28,196 nucleotides of DNA from Deltaproteobacteria bacterium (GCA_031257955.1 JAIRNQ010000141.1:1-28196); one strand, 5' to 3'; positions 8,269-16,494 are shown, counted from the stretch's first letter. Numbers and translations: made by a program. The notes: a model not told the origin generated them from the letters alone.

Positions 8269-9696
8269 ATGACTTTCGGAACGAATCGCCAGATAGGCCT
8301 TGAAGTATTGGCCAGGGACAAAATCGCCCGGATCCACGAGGCCGCCCTATATTTGCTTTCCAAGTCCGGCTCCCGGGTTAGCGGCCAAAGGTCCCAAGAG
8401 CTCCTGGCCAAACACGGGGCCAAGATCGACGGGGAACTGGTAAGAATCGACGAAGACCTCGTGGCCAAGGCCGTGGAGACGGTCCCTAAATCGTTAAAGC
8501 TCTATAAGCGGGACGGGAGCCCCTATTTGGAGATCACCCCCGGCGGAAACCAAGTCTTTTACGGAACCCACTCCGACCAGTTGGAACTTCTCGACCCCTA
8601 TACGGGCCAAGCGAGGCCCTTTCTGCGGGAAGACAATAAACTCATGTGTCAGCTGGCCTCGTATTTGGAAAATATCAGCTTCGTCCTTTCGGTGGGCATG
8701 AGCAGCGACGTGAGGCCCGAGGTCCAGACCCAGATTACCCTTCTGGACACCCTCAGAAATTTCGACAAGGTCACCAACTTTTCCACCAACGACGTGGCCT
8801 CGCTACACGACTGCGTGGAGATCTGCTCCATAGTCGCCGGGGGCCTGAAGAACCTTCAGGAAAAGCCCTTTGTCTTCAATTACTGCGAGCCCATACCGCC
8901 CCGGACCCACCCGCTGGAAAGCACCGAAAAGCTGTGGATCTCGGCCGAAAACCGCATCCCCGTTGTCTACATGCCCTATTCGATGATGGGCGGTACCTCG
9001 CCCATGAGCATGCCGGCCTCGTTAGCCCAGGGGCACGCCGAGTTTTTGATGGGTCTGGTTTTAACCCAGCTGGTCTCCCCCGGATCGCCGGTCATTTACG
9101 GACACATGCCCTCGATTCTGGACATGAAGACCACGGTCGGGAGCTACGGGGCCTACGAGTTCCATCTGCTGGTGGCGGCCGGGGCCGAGCTTTCGGCCTA
9201 CCTGGGCATTCCTTTCTACGGGACGGCGGGTTGCTCCGACGCCAAGTTCCTTGACGAGCAGGCCGTGGCCGAGCTGACGATGGAAGTCATGTCCACCACC
9301 CTCTCCAAGGCCAACCTCATCCACGACATCGGTGTCTTGGATCACTGCAATTCCGTTTCCCCGGAAGCCGTGGTCCTTTGCGACGATCTCATCGAAGGCC
9401 TGAAGGTTTTCGCCCGGGGCGTGGGCGAGGTTAACGACGAGACCCTGGCCCTGCCGCTAATCGAAAAAATCGGCCCGGGCGGCACCTACGTGACCGACGC
9501 CCACACGGCCAAGCGCTACCGCCAAGTGTTTTACTCAAAGCTCTTTAGCCGTAAGATGAAAAATCCCGACCGCTCCGAGGTGGGGGACAAGATCAAGGCC
9601 ACCATCGACAAGGCCGTTAACGAGCACGTCGTGCCCGCCCTGGACGATCCCATTTTGGCCGAGCTGGCCAAGTGGGAAAAGAAGCTCTTGGGTTAA
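8269..9696 (+). CDS. MttB-superfamily (trimethylamine methyltransferase-like) protein 1, non-pyrrolysine
   Basis: The 475-residue protein covers the full MttB TIM-barrel family. Landmarks are GTHSDQLELLDPYTGQARPF, a mid-protein GGTSPMSMPASLAQGHAEFL, PGSPVIYGHMPSILDMKT and GTAGCSDAKFLDEQAVAELT. The frame has no internal TAG, so pyrrolysine is not used. The protein therefore resembles the non-Pyl members that demethylate glycine betaine, proline betaine or carnitine (MtgB, MtpB, MtcB) and transfer the methyl group to a cobalamin protein. No corrinoid partner is encoded in the window. It lies between an opine-type dehydrogenase and a racemase-fold protein, and its stop is only nine bases before the next gene's ATG. 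The substrate is not predictable from sequence alone. Confidence 0.88.
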   Translation: MTFGTNRQIGLEVLARDKIARIHEAALYLLSKSGSRVSGQRSQELLAKHGAKIDGELVRIDEDLVAKAVETVPKSLKLYKRDGSPYLEITPGGNQVFYGTHSDQLELLDPYTGQARPFLREDNKLMCQLASYLENISFVLSVGMSSDVRPEVQTQITLLDTLRNFDKVTNFSTNDVASLHDCVEICSIVAGGLKNLQEKPFVFNYCEPIPPRTHPLESTEKLWISAENRIPVVYMPYSMMGGTSPMSMPASLAQGHAEFLMGLVLTQLVSPGSPVIYGHMPSILDMKTTVGSYGAYEFHLLVAAGAELSAYLGIPFYGTAGCSDAKFLDEQAVAELTMEVMSTTLSKANLIHDIGVLDHCNSVSPEAVVLCDDLIEGLKVFARGVGEVNDETLALPLIEKIGPGGTYVTDAHTAKRYRQVFYSKLFSRKMKNPDRSEVGDKIKATIDKAVNEHVVPALDDPILAELAKWEKKLLG

Positions 9697-9705
9697 GGAG
9701 GACAT

Positions 9706-10494
9706 ATGTTTAACCAACAGCGCGATCTTAAGATCAAGGACATGGTTACCCGTAAAAACCACACCTGTTACGGCATGGGCGTGGGCATCATGGTCTTGGA
9801 CGACGCCTACCCCGGCTTTCCCGGCGACGTCAGAAACGCCAGCGCCTGGGGCTTTCCCATCCAGTACGAGATTGCCGAAGGGGTGGACAATTACACCCTG
9901 GTCTGGGCCGAAGACAAGACCCCCTGCCGGGAGCCCATCATCCGGGCGGCCAAGAAACTTGAGCGCATGGGTTGCCGGGCCGTGGCCGCTGAATGCGGTT
10001 ATTTTGCCTACTTCCAGAAGGACGTGGCCGGGGCCGTCGAAATACCGGCTTTCATGTCCAGCCTCCTCCAGGTGCCCTTCATCCAACGGGTCATCGGCCC
10101 CAAGAAAGAGGTGGGTATCGTTTGCGCCCAGAAGCGTTTCCTGACCGACGTCCATCTGGCCAACGTGGGCATCGAAGTCGGTTCCAATTACCGGATAGCC
10201 GGGGCCCAGGACGAGTACGGCTGCCCGGAATTCGACAAACTCTGGGATCACGAGAAGCGGCCGGCCGTGCCCGAATCGAACTACGAACGCTCCGAAACAG
10301 ACATGATCCGCATCTGCAAAGAGTTTATTGCCAAGTACCCGGCCATTGGGGCTATAATGCTGGAGTGTACCGGCATGCAGCCTTTTGCCAGGGCCATCCA
10401 GAGGGAGATCGATCTGCCGGTTTGGAGCTGGGGAACCCTCCTGGACCACGCCTGGTCGGTCATCGCCCACCGGGAATACTACGGCCATATCTAA
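9706..10494 (+). CDS. Asp/Glu/hydantoin racemase-superfamily protein
   Basis: The 262-residue protein shows the two-cysteine layout of the aspartate/glutamate racemase superfamily: Cys97 in AAECGYF and Cys221 in LECTGMQPFA, near the beginning and end of the pseudo-symmetric halves. The superfamily includes amino-acid and hydantoin racemases, maleate isomerase and arylmalonate decarboxylase, so racemisation is only one option. A perfect AAGGAGG sits seven bases before the ATG. The gene starts nine bases after the first methyltransferase gene, which implies tight co-expression. Its placement between two MttB-like genes suggests that it handles the stereocentre or side chain of the same substrate (inference). 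Confidence 0.8.
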   Translation: MFNQQRDLKIKDMVTRKNHTCYGMGVGIMVLDDAYPGFPGDVRNASAWGFPIQYEIAEGVDNYTLVWAEDKTPCREPIIRAAKKLERMGCRAVAAECGYFAYFQKDVAGAVEIPAFMSSLLQVPFIQRVIGPKKEVGIVCAQKRFLTDVHLANVGIEVGSNYRIAGAQDEYGCPEFDKLWDHEKRPAVPESNYERSETDMIRICKEFIAKYPAIGAIMLECTGMQPFARAIQREIDLPVWSWGTLLDHAWSVIAHREYYGHI

Positions 10495-10646
10495 CCCGAG
10501 GTTCTAGGCCCCGGATTCATGGACCCTCTGTGGTCCCTGACACTTTAGGGACCCAGAATCCTACCGCCGACGGCGGGCGCGAACAATACCGTGGTCAGAA
10601 GGTGTTTTGAGTTTTATTTCATTTAATTAATGCCCAAGGCAATAAA
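10495..10646 (+). promoter_or_regulatory. Structured spacer between racemase-fold and methyltransferase 2 genes
   Basis: This 152-bp spacer holds two hairpins: GGTCCCT/AGGGACC (10532-10553, eight-base loop) and CCGCCG/CGGCGG around one base (10564-10576). The last 40 bases are AT-rich (TTTTGAGTTTTATTTCATTTAATTAATG) before the ATG at 10647. A partial terminator plus secondary promoter is possible. An AAGG about ten bases before the ATG may serve as ribosome binding site. Confidence 0.4.
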
Positions 10647-12068
10647 ATGCGCGTCACCATTGAGGCCCTAAGTGGGCCGGAAATCGAAAGAGTCCACCAA
10701 GCCACCCTAGACATCCTGGGCACCAAGGGCCTGTCGTTCATGAGCGAGGAAGCCCTGGAGATCTTTAAGGGCCATGGCTTCAAGACGGACGGCCAGAGGG
10801 TATTTTTTACCCCGGCCCAGATCGAGACCGCCCTTGGTACGGCCCCGGAAAAATTCGAGCTGGTCTCGCGGGCCCCGGAGCGGAAGCTGACTGTGGGCTT
10901 GGGGGAAAAACCGGTTTTTCTTTCGGCCTCCGGGGTTCCCAGGATCGTCACCTGGCAGGGTAAACAAAAGGCGGTGGATTTCGTTGACTACCGGGTCATG
11001 CTCAAGCTGACCCAGACCAGCCCGGTCCTGGGAATGGCCAACAGCGGGGCACTATACCCGACCTACCACGATCCCCTCCTGGGCTTGTACCTACAAGTTT
11101 ACGAGACCTTAGACCTGACAGACATGCCGCTGGTCGGGCAGAGCGAGGGCACGACCCTTTCTCACTATTCCATCGACATGGCCCAGGCGGCCGCCGGAAC
11201 CAAAGATACGCCGGTTATGGTAGGGGTTTGCAACAGCCTCTCGCCTATGGCTTGGGACGCCAGGATGCTCGAGGGCGTCAAGGCTTTCGCCGAGAGGGGC
11301 CAAGCCCTGAACATTTCCTGCTGTTCCATGAACGGGGCCACGGCCCCGGTCTACGTGATTGGGGCCATCGTCCAAGCCAACTGCGAAGTCCTGGGCGGTT
11401 TGGTTTACTCCCAATTGATTCGGCCCGGAACCCCGGTCATCTACGGGACGACCTCCTCGGTCATGGATATGGTCACCATGGCCCTGGCCCTGGGCGCCCC
11501 GGAATACACCCTGATCTCTGTCGGCTGCTCCCAGATGGCCGCCAGATACTGCCTCCCCTACAGGGGCGGGGGCGGGCTCACCGACGCCAAGCTCCTGGAC
11601 GCCCAGGCTGGCCTGGAAAGCGCCTGGAATTTGATCTTTAGCTGCTTCGAGGGCGTCCATTTTATGCTCCAAGCGGTGGGGGTCATGGAATCGTTCATGG
11701 CCGTGGCTTTCGACAAGTGGGTTTTAGACGAAGAAATCATCGGCCGAATCCTCAGGCTCTCCAAAGGCGTCGGGCATTTTCCCTCAGATCTGGCCGAAAC
11801 TTTCTCCCAAGGCATCGAAGCCGGCGGCTACCTAAAACTCAAAAGCACCTTAAAGAACTTCAGAAAAGAGTTCCACCGACCGACTTTGGGCGATCGGCAT
11901 TCCTTCGAGGTTTTCATGAAAAGGGGGATAAGCCTTCAAACGGACGCCTGGGCCTTGGTCGAGGCCCGCGTGGCGGCCTACCAAAAGCCGGCCATGGATC
12001 CCGAGGCCTTCCAAAACATGAAAGCCGTATTTACCAAGGCCACCGGGACTGAACCACCTACGCTTTAG
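10647..12068 (+). CDS. MttB-superfamily methyltransferase-like protein 2, non-pyrrolysine
   Basis: The 473-residue protein is a second full-length MttB-family member, clearly divergent from the first. Landmarks are IERVHQATLDILGTKGLSFMSEEALEIF at the N-terminus, NGATAPVYVIGAIVQANCEVLGGLVYSQL, PGTPVIYGTTSSVMDMVT, GGGGLTDAKLLDAQAGLESAWN and a C-terminal helical tail. No in-frame TAG is present, so pyrrolysine is absent. Non-Pyl family members demethylate quaternary amines onto corrinoid proteins. Two paralogues with a racemase-fold gene between them could act on successive methyl groups or on two related substrates. The last coding bases (from about 12016) are the first copy of a 63-bp tandem repeat that continues past the stop codon, which suggests that the present C-terminus arose by a frameshift in a repeat. 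Confidence 0.87.
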   Translation: MRVTIEALSGPEIERVHQATLDILGTKGLSFMSEEALEIFKGHGFKTDGQRVFFTPAQIETALGTAPEKFELVSRAPERKLTVGLGEKPVFLSASGVPRIVTWQGKQKAVDFVDYRVMLKLTQTSPVLGMANSGALYPTYHDPLLGLYLQVYETLDLTDMPLVGQSEGTTLSHYSIDMAQAAAGTKDTPVMVGVCNSLSPMAWDARMLEGVKAFAERGQALNISCCSMNGATAPVYVIGAIVQANCEVLGGLVYSQLIRPGTPVIYGTTSSVMDMVTMALALGAPEYTLISVGCSQMAARYCLPYRGGGGLTDAKLLDAQAGLESAWNLIFSCFEGVHFMLQAVGVMESFMAVAFDKWVLDEEIIGRILRLSKGVGHFPSDLAETFSQGIEAGGYLKLKSTLKNFRKEFHRPTLGDRHSFEVFMKRGISLQTDAWALVEARVAAYQKPAMDPEAFQNMKAVFTKATGTEPPTL

Positions 12069-12240
12069 GGTCACCCGGATAGCGAAAGCCGTTTTTACCA
12101 AGGCCGCTTGGGCCAAGCCCAAAGCGCTTTGGGGGGCCCGGGCAGCGAAAGCCGTATTTACCAAGGCCGCCGGCGCCAAGCCCAAAGCGCTTTGGGGTGC
12201 CCGGGCAGCTAAAGCCGTATTTACCAAGGCCGCTTGGGCC
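12021..12240 (+). repeat. 63/64-bp tandem repeat at the 3' end of methyltransferase gene 2
   Basis: The word AAAGCCGTATTTACCAAGGC recurs (with one change in the second copy) at 12021, 12085, 12148 and 12211. The offsets are 64, 63 and 63 bases. The first copy is inside the methyltransferase gene, and the others follow its stop. Copies two to four stay open in one frame and would encode KAVFTKAA, AKPKALWGARAA and so on. The single extra base between copies one and two puts the gene out of that frame and places the stop at 12066-12068. Two units contain a perfect 16-bp palindrome CCCAAAGCGCTTTGGG (12118-12133 and 12181-12196). Confidence 0.9.
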
Positions 12241-12265
12241 GAAGCTCTGAGTTTTAGTGACTTCC

Positions 12266-12811
12266 ATGTATAACGGACCCATTTTGGTCGATACCGGCGA
12301 GTACCGGTTGACCCGCGACGAAGCCTACCAAGCCTTTTATCTCTTGGCCAAGGTGGGCTCCAAAACGGTCCGGGGGATAACGCTTACCATCTTGGCTTTG
12401 GTAGGCGCGGCCTTGACGGCCATGTACGCCCTAAACCCCCTTCGCCTTGAATACGAGATTATGGCCATCCTTTGCGCCGTCACCTTCGTGGCCGTGGTCG
12501 TGACCCCAAGCTGGAAAGCCCGGAGGGGGGCCAAGCTGGTGGCCCAAACCGGCGGCTTCTACCGCCTGGGCTTTGGCCAGGATTTCGTGGAGACCCCAGA
12601 CGGTGAGCGCATTGGGCTGGCCTTGGACCGCTTGGCCAAGGCCTTCGAGACGCCCGAACTCTTCGTGTTGAGGCCCAGCCGAGTCATGACCTTATGCGTC
12701 CCCAAAAGGCTGCTCAAGCACGACCAAATTAGCTTGCTGAATCATATATTAAGTGAGAAAAGAATAAATTTTATAAAAATTAATGAGAAAGAGTCAGAGT
12801 ATAAGACATAA
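12266..12811 (+). CDS. Small two-helix membrane protein, YcxB-like
   Basis: The roughly 181-residue product has two adjacent membrane segments (ITLTILALVGAALTAMYAL and IMAILCAVTFVAVVVTP). A cytoplasmic domain follows, with GFGQDFVETPDGE and FVLRPSRVMTLCVPKRLL, which resembles the C-terminal part of YcxB-like proteins; these have no firm biochemical role. ATG 12266 is taken as the start, and a GTG nine bases upstream is an alternative. No clear Shine-Dalgarno is visible. The last 25 codons are strikingly AT-rich (INFIKINEKESEYKT) compared with the rest, so the 3' end may have been replaced or extended. It sits between the 63-bp repeat and the SDR gene, and a functional link with the cluster is unproven. 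Confidence 0.6.
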   Translation: MYNGPILVDTGEYRLTRDEAYQAFYLLAKVGSKTVRGITLTILALVGAALTAMYALNPLRLEYEIMAILCAVTFVAVVVTPSWKARRGAKLVAQTGGFYRLGFGQDFVETPDGERIGLALDRLAKAFETPELFVLRPSRVMTLCVPKRLLKHDQISLLNHILSEKRINFIKINEKESEYKT

Positions 12812-12934
12812 TTATAACGAAAAGCATATTCATTATCTGTCTTTTTTAAGGCTGACATACTCATCTACCCGATTTTACCAACCTAACCCTTAATATTATA
12901 TCGCTCCCATTTTTTGGGGTATTATATATCACCA

Positions 12935-12952
12935 TATGAGTTTAAGCTCATA
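12935..12952. promoter_or_regulatory. Inverted repeat in the AT-rich leader of the SDR gene
   Basis: TATGAG and CTCATA form a 6-bp inverted repeat around TTTAAG, about 90 bases before the SDR start. It lies in a 230-bp AT-rich gap that also contains TATTATATAT (12920-12929), a plausible -10 region. This may be an operator and promoter for the SDR-transporter part of the cluster. The evidence is the composition and symmetry only. Confidence 0.3.
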
Positions 12953-13040
12953 AACTTAATTTACTTGGCTTCCGAGCCTTTCCTTACCTAGACATGACGG
13001 CCGCCAGGCCATAGTTTGGGGCACCGAGGTGAGCGAGAAC

Positions 13041-13817
13041 ATGGACATTGGTAAATTCTCTTTGGATTTCTTTTCCTTGGCCAACAAGGTGGCCATAGTC
13101 ACCGGGGGCAATTCCGGGCTGGGGCAAGCCTTTTCGCTGGCCCTGGCCAAGGCGGGAAGTTCAGTCTACGTCCCGACGATCATGGAAGAGGACGGGACCA
13201 CCAGGACCCTGCTTGACAATGAGGGGGTAAAGGCGGTTTTTTCCACAACCGACATCACCAAAAAAGGCGTCCCCGAAGAGGTGGTCAAAGATTGCGTCGA
13301 CAAGCTGGGCACGGTTGACATTCTGGTCAACTGCGCCGGGATCTGCTTGGAAGATCCGGTCTTGGACTTTGGGCTAGAAAAATGGGAGGCCATGGTCTCC
13401 ATCAACCTTAACGCCGCTTTTGAAATGAGCCATCAGGCGGCCAAAATCATGGTCCCCAAAAAAAGCGGCAAAATCATCAACATCTGTTCGATGTTCACCT
13501 TCCTGGGAGGGCTTAGATCCCCCGCCTATGCGGCCACGAAACATGGAATCGCCGGTCTGACCAAAGCCTATTGCGACGAACTGGCCCAGTACAACATCCA
13601 AGTCAACGGCCTGGCCCCTGGGTATTTCGCCACGGCCATCACCACCGTCACCCGCTCCAACCCGGTTACCAACCAGCGGGTCCTGGATCACATCCCCACC
13701 AACCGCTGGGGTCAGCGGCTGGACTTGATGGGCGCCCTGGTCTTTCTGGCCAGCCCGGCCTCGGATTACGTCAACGGGCACATACTGACCGTGGATGGGG
13801 GCTATCTGGTGCGCTAA
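13041..13817 (+). CDS. Short-chain dehydrogenase/reductase (SDR)
   Basis: The 258-residue classical SDR has TGGNSGLG (residues 21-28) as the NAD(P) loop, NCAG (97-100), a catalytic Asn in SINLNA (about 122), Ser150 in ICSM, and the YAATK pair Tyr163/Lys167. It ends with the family's DGGYLVR. The overall pattern resembles gluconate 5-dehydrogenase or 2-deoxygluconate dehydrogenase (KduD-like) enzymes, but SDR substrates cannot be assigned this way. ATG 13041 is preferred to GTG 13029 because GAGGTGAG lies just upstream of it. The following BCCT genes suggest that it oxidises or reduces a hydroxyl or keto group on the imported compound or its product. Confidence 0.87.
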   Translation: MDIGKFSLDFFSLANKVAIVTGGNSGLGQAFSLALAKAGSSVYVPTIMEEDGTTRTLLDNEGVKAVFSTTDITKKGVPEEVVKDCVDKLGTVDILVNCAGICLEDPVLDFGLEKWEAMVSINLNAAFEMSHQAAKIMVPKKSGKIINICSMFTFLGGLRSPAYAATKHGIAGLTKAYCDELAQYNIQVNGLAPGYFATAITTVTRSNPVTNQRVLDHIPTNRWGQRLDLMGALVFLASPASDYVNGHILTVDGGYLVR

Positions 13818-13860
13818 TTGGCCATTGAAGACTTACGGTCATTTACTAAAGGTGCTATAA

Positions 13861-14499
13861 ATGTACCAAATTAATGCAAATAAGCCAGTTAAAAATTATC
13901 TGGAGTATAACTATCAGCCATTATTTATTCTATTGGCGTATCTATTTGCATTCAATATCGTTTACTTTATAGTCCTTACCCCTCCGGCCAAGGCCGCCGC
14001 TTGGATCTTGGCCAACTTTTACAGACCCAATAACGGCCTAGCCTTCGGCGCCGGCATTTTGACCGCCGTGGCCTTGATCTCCAAAGCCTTATCCGACGGG
14101 TTCGAGGCGAAATCGATTGAAGGCTTCGCCTACTTCACCAACTTAACCAACTTCACCATGATCGCCACGCTTGCCGTGGCGGTAGCCGGCAAGCCCATGT
14201 GCCGTCCGGTCGGCCCGCCGAAAAGCGCGCCTTTCGAGGCCGTCGCCAATCCCCCACATCCTGGCCGTCGATTCTATACCCGCCCGGTCGCCCCGTGCGC
14301 CGACCTGGCCGCCTGTTTTAACGCTGGCATACCGCTCCCTATGGGAGGCTTGGGCCACTTGGCCAAGGTAGCCAGGCGCGAGGCCGGCCGGTTATCCACG
14401 GCCCGTATCATGATACGCGCCTTCGTCTTCTCAGCCCGTGCCGGCGTTATGAGAAGGCTAAGGTACCTTTTGCCTATAAATATTGATTTTTCAATATGA
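13861..14499 (+). pseudogene. Truncated BCCT transporter fragment with unrelated tail
   Basis: The frame has a good start (AAAGGTG six bases before the ATG). Its first part is an N-terminal BCCT piece: a membrane helix (FILLAYLFAFNIVYFIVL), AAWILANFYRPNNGLAFGAG, FTNLTNFTMIATLAVAVAG and KPMCRPVGPPK. These line up in order with GWILANFSWLFNSTAF, MNYSNLTWIVLCTIMAAG and EPMYHIYGPPK of the intact BCCT gene directly downstream. After about residue 125 the translation turns into an Arg/Pro-rich sequence with no membrane helices and no transporter likeness. It therefore lacks at least nine of the usual twelve helices. It is probably the relic of a duplicated transporter gene. A translated short regulatory peptide cannot be excluded. 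Confidence 0.7.
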
Positions 14500-14508
14500 G
14501 AGGAAAAA

Positions 14509-16167
14509 ATGACTAATAACAACCAAACTGCCCTGACGAAAGGCGCCAAACACATAAGGTGGTATATTTTCCTACCGCCATGGCTACTGGTCGTCTTGCT
14601 GTTAGTCCTCAACCTCATCAATTTTGATGTCTTCATGAAGGTGGTCAATGGGGCCAACGGCTGGATTTTAGCCAATTTCTCCTGGCTGTTTAACTCCACC
14701 GCCTTTATCTGCGTGGTCGTGGTGCTGATCACCTTCTGCTCGCCGTTTGGGCGGGTGCGCATCGGCGGTTCCAAAGCCAAACCACTGATGAACTACTCAA
14801 ATTTAACTTGGATAGTTTTGTGTACGATTATGGCCGCCGGCATATTGCTTTGGGCGGCCGCTGAACCTATGTATCACATCTATGGCCCACCAAAAAACGT
14901 AACCGAAGGCCCCAACTCCCCAGCGGCCATAGCTTGGGCCATTGAGACGATTCTTTTGGAATGGACCTTTACGCCGATGGCCATCTATTCGGTTCCGGCC
15001 ATTTTGTTCGCCTTCGTCTTTTACAACATGCGAAAAGAGTACTCCATTGGTTCCATGTTTTACCCCGTTTTGGGCGAACGCGTAACCAAAACTATCATGC
15101 CAGTAGTCGACTGCGTGTGCCTATACGCCTTGGTCGCCGGCATGGCCGCTTCCCTGGGCTCGGGGATACTCCTTCTGGCCGGAGGGGCGGAGAGCGTTTT
15201 CGGGATCAAATCGCAATCGTCGTCATGGGCCGTGGCGGCCTTGCTTATCGTCATAGCTTTCGTGATATCGGCGATTTCTGGTCTCATGAAAGGCATACGA
15301 ATTCTTTCGTTGCTTAATTCACGCTTTTATCTCTTAATGGTACTGTATATATTCTTGTTTGGCCCAACGGCGTATTTGATGAATTTTATGGTAGAGAGCG
15401 TTGGCCTGTACCTGAACGACTTCTTCAAAATTAGCCTTTGGACTTCCACCGCGGCCGGGGACCATTGGTCGGAATGGTGGCCGACCTTCTATTGGTGCAA
15501 TTGGATGGCCTGGATGCCTGTAACAGCGGTTTTCTTGGGCCGGCTCACCAGGGGCTACACGGTCCGGGAATCCCTGGTCGCCATTTTTTTCGTTCCGGCT
15601 ATCTTCAGTATCGTTTGGCTGGCCTTGTTTTCAGGAACCTCCATCAACTTCGACCTCAATGGGTTGGGCATCAACGAAGCCCGCGTCAACAGCGGCGCGG
15701 AAGGCTCTACCTATGCCATTTTCCGGAAACTGCCATTTTCCATGGTAACCATCCCATTTTTCTTGCTGATCGTTTTCATATCCTTCGTCACCGCGGCGGA
15801 TTCTAACACCAACGCCATGAGCGGGCTTTGCAGCTCCGGTTTGTCCGTGACCGATCAAGAGTCGCCTACTTCGCTTAAGATCGTTTGGGGAATGACCATA
15901 GGGGGCCTTAGCCTTATCATGTTAAACGCCTCCGGCATTGACGGCCTAAAAATGGCTTCCAACTTAGGCGGCTTTCCTAACGTGTTTTTCCTGGTGTTGA
16001 TGTGCGCGGCTTTACTTAAAATTGTTAAAAATCCCAGCCGCTACGACCTTTTCAAGGAAGATTATGACCAATATGGTCGCCCAATACCCTCGGAACGTTC
16101 GGCGCCCGAGTTTCAAGATACGCAACCGCTTAAACATCGGCTGCGTAAAATATTGTTGGGAACCTAA
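14509..16167 (+). CDS. BCCT-family (betaine/carnitine/choline) transporter
   Basis: The 552-residue protein has about twelve hydrophobic segments and the BCCT signature region WPTFYWCNWMAWMPVTAVFL followed by GRLTRGYTVRE. It also has the early EPMYHIYGPP motif and the conserved SFVTAADSNTNAMSGL segment near the end of the core. BCCT proteins carry quaternary or tertiary amines (glycine betaine, carnitine, choline, proline betaine), by ion symport or substrate exchange. The tryptophan-rich helix should form the aromatic box for a trimethylammonium group. GAGAGG lies just before the ATG. Nine bases separate it from the stop of the truncated paralogue. The carrier is the strongest evidence that the methyltransferase cluster deals with a methylated amine. 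Confidence 0.9.
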   Translation: MTNNNQTALTKGAKHIRWYIFLPPWLLVVLLLVLNLINFDVFMKVVNGANGWILANFSWLFNSTAFICVVVVLITFCSPFGRVRIGGSKAKPLMNYSNLTWIVLCTIMAAGILLWAAAEPMYHIYGPPKNVTEGPNSPAAIAWAIETILLEWTFTPMAIYSVPAILFAFVFYNMRKEYSIGSMFYPVLGERVTKTIMPVVDCVCLYALVAGMAASLGSGILLLAGGAESVFGIKSQSSSWAVAALLIVIAFVISAISGLMKGIRILSLLNSRFYLLMVLYIFLFGPTAYLMNFMVESVGLYLNDFFKISLWTSTAAGDHWSEWWPTFYWCNWMAWMPVTAVFLGRLTRGYTVRESLVAIFFVPAIFSIVWLALFSGTSINFDLNGLGINEARVNSGAEGSTYAIFRKLPFSMVTIPFFLLIVFISFVTAADSNTNAMSGLCSSGLSVTDQESPTSLKIVWGMTIGGLSLIMLNASGIDGLKMASNLGGFPNVFFLVLMCAALLKIVKNPSRYDLFKEDYDQYGRPIPSERSAPEFQDTQPLKHRLRKILLGT

Positions 16168-16218
16168 CCGGCGGAAGGGTTTGCCCTCGTCCGTCTGCCG
16201 TTTTTCCGTATTTTATCG

Positions 16219-16241
16219 GGGAGTGCCTCGGCGGCGCTCCC
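16219..16241 (+). terminator. Hairpin 52 bases after the BCCT transporter gene
   Basis: GGGAGTGCC pairs with GGCGCTCCC (nine pairs, one G-U) around the loop TCGGC. It follows the stop codon of the transporter gene by about 50 bases. A run of Ts lies upstream and only TTT a few bases downstream, so it is an atypical terminator. Confidence 0.45.
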
Positions 16242-16494
16242 AGGTTTGACAGTGGGGTTGAGGCTTTGTCGCTAAACGACCTAGCCTCGGCCCCATTTTA
16301 TGGGCCTTTCCTTTGCCTGGATCTTAATGGCCCCAGAAGGCCATAGTCAAAGCCCCCCCTTCGCGGGGCGGACCGTTCTTGGACAAAACCCATAAAAGTT
16401 CCCTCGAATATCAATTCTCTCGAGTCCCAAACAACCAATTGGGAGAACCGGACTATATGGGGCTTTATCCGGCCGACCGATTAATGTTCGTTAA

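Noticed and set aside
9535..10488. 317-codon minus-strand open frame
   Set aside because: It lies entirely opposite the methyltransferase and racemase-fold genes, has repetitive Gly/His/Val composition and resembles no family. It is a shadow of GC-rich coding sequence.
8269..12068. Pyrrolysine in the MttB-type proteins
   Set aside because: Both frames run full length without an internal TAG, and no pyl genes are visible in the window.
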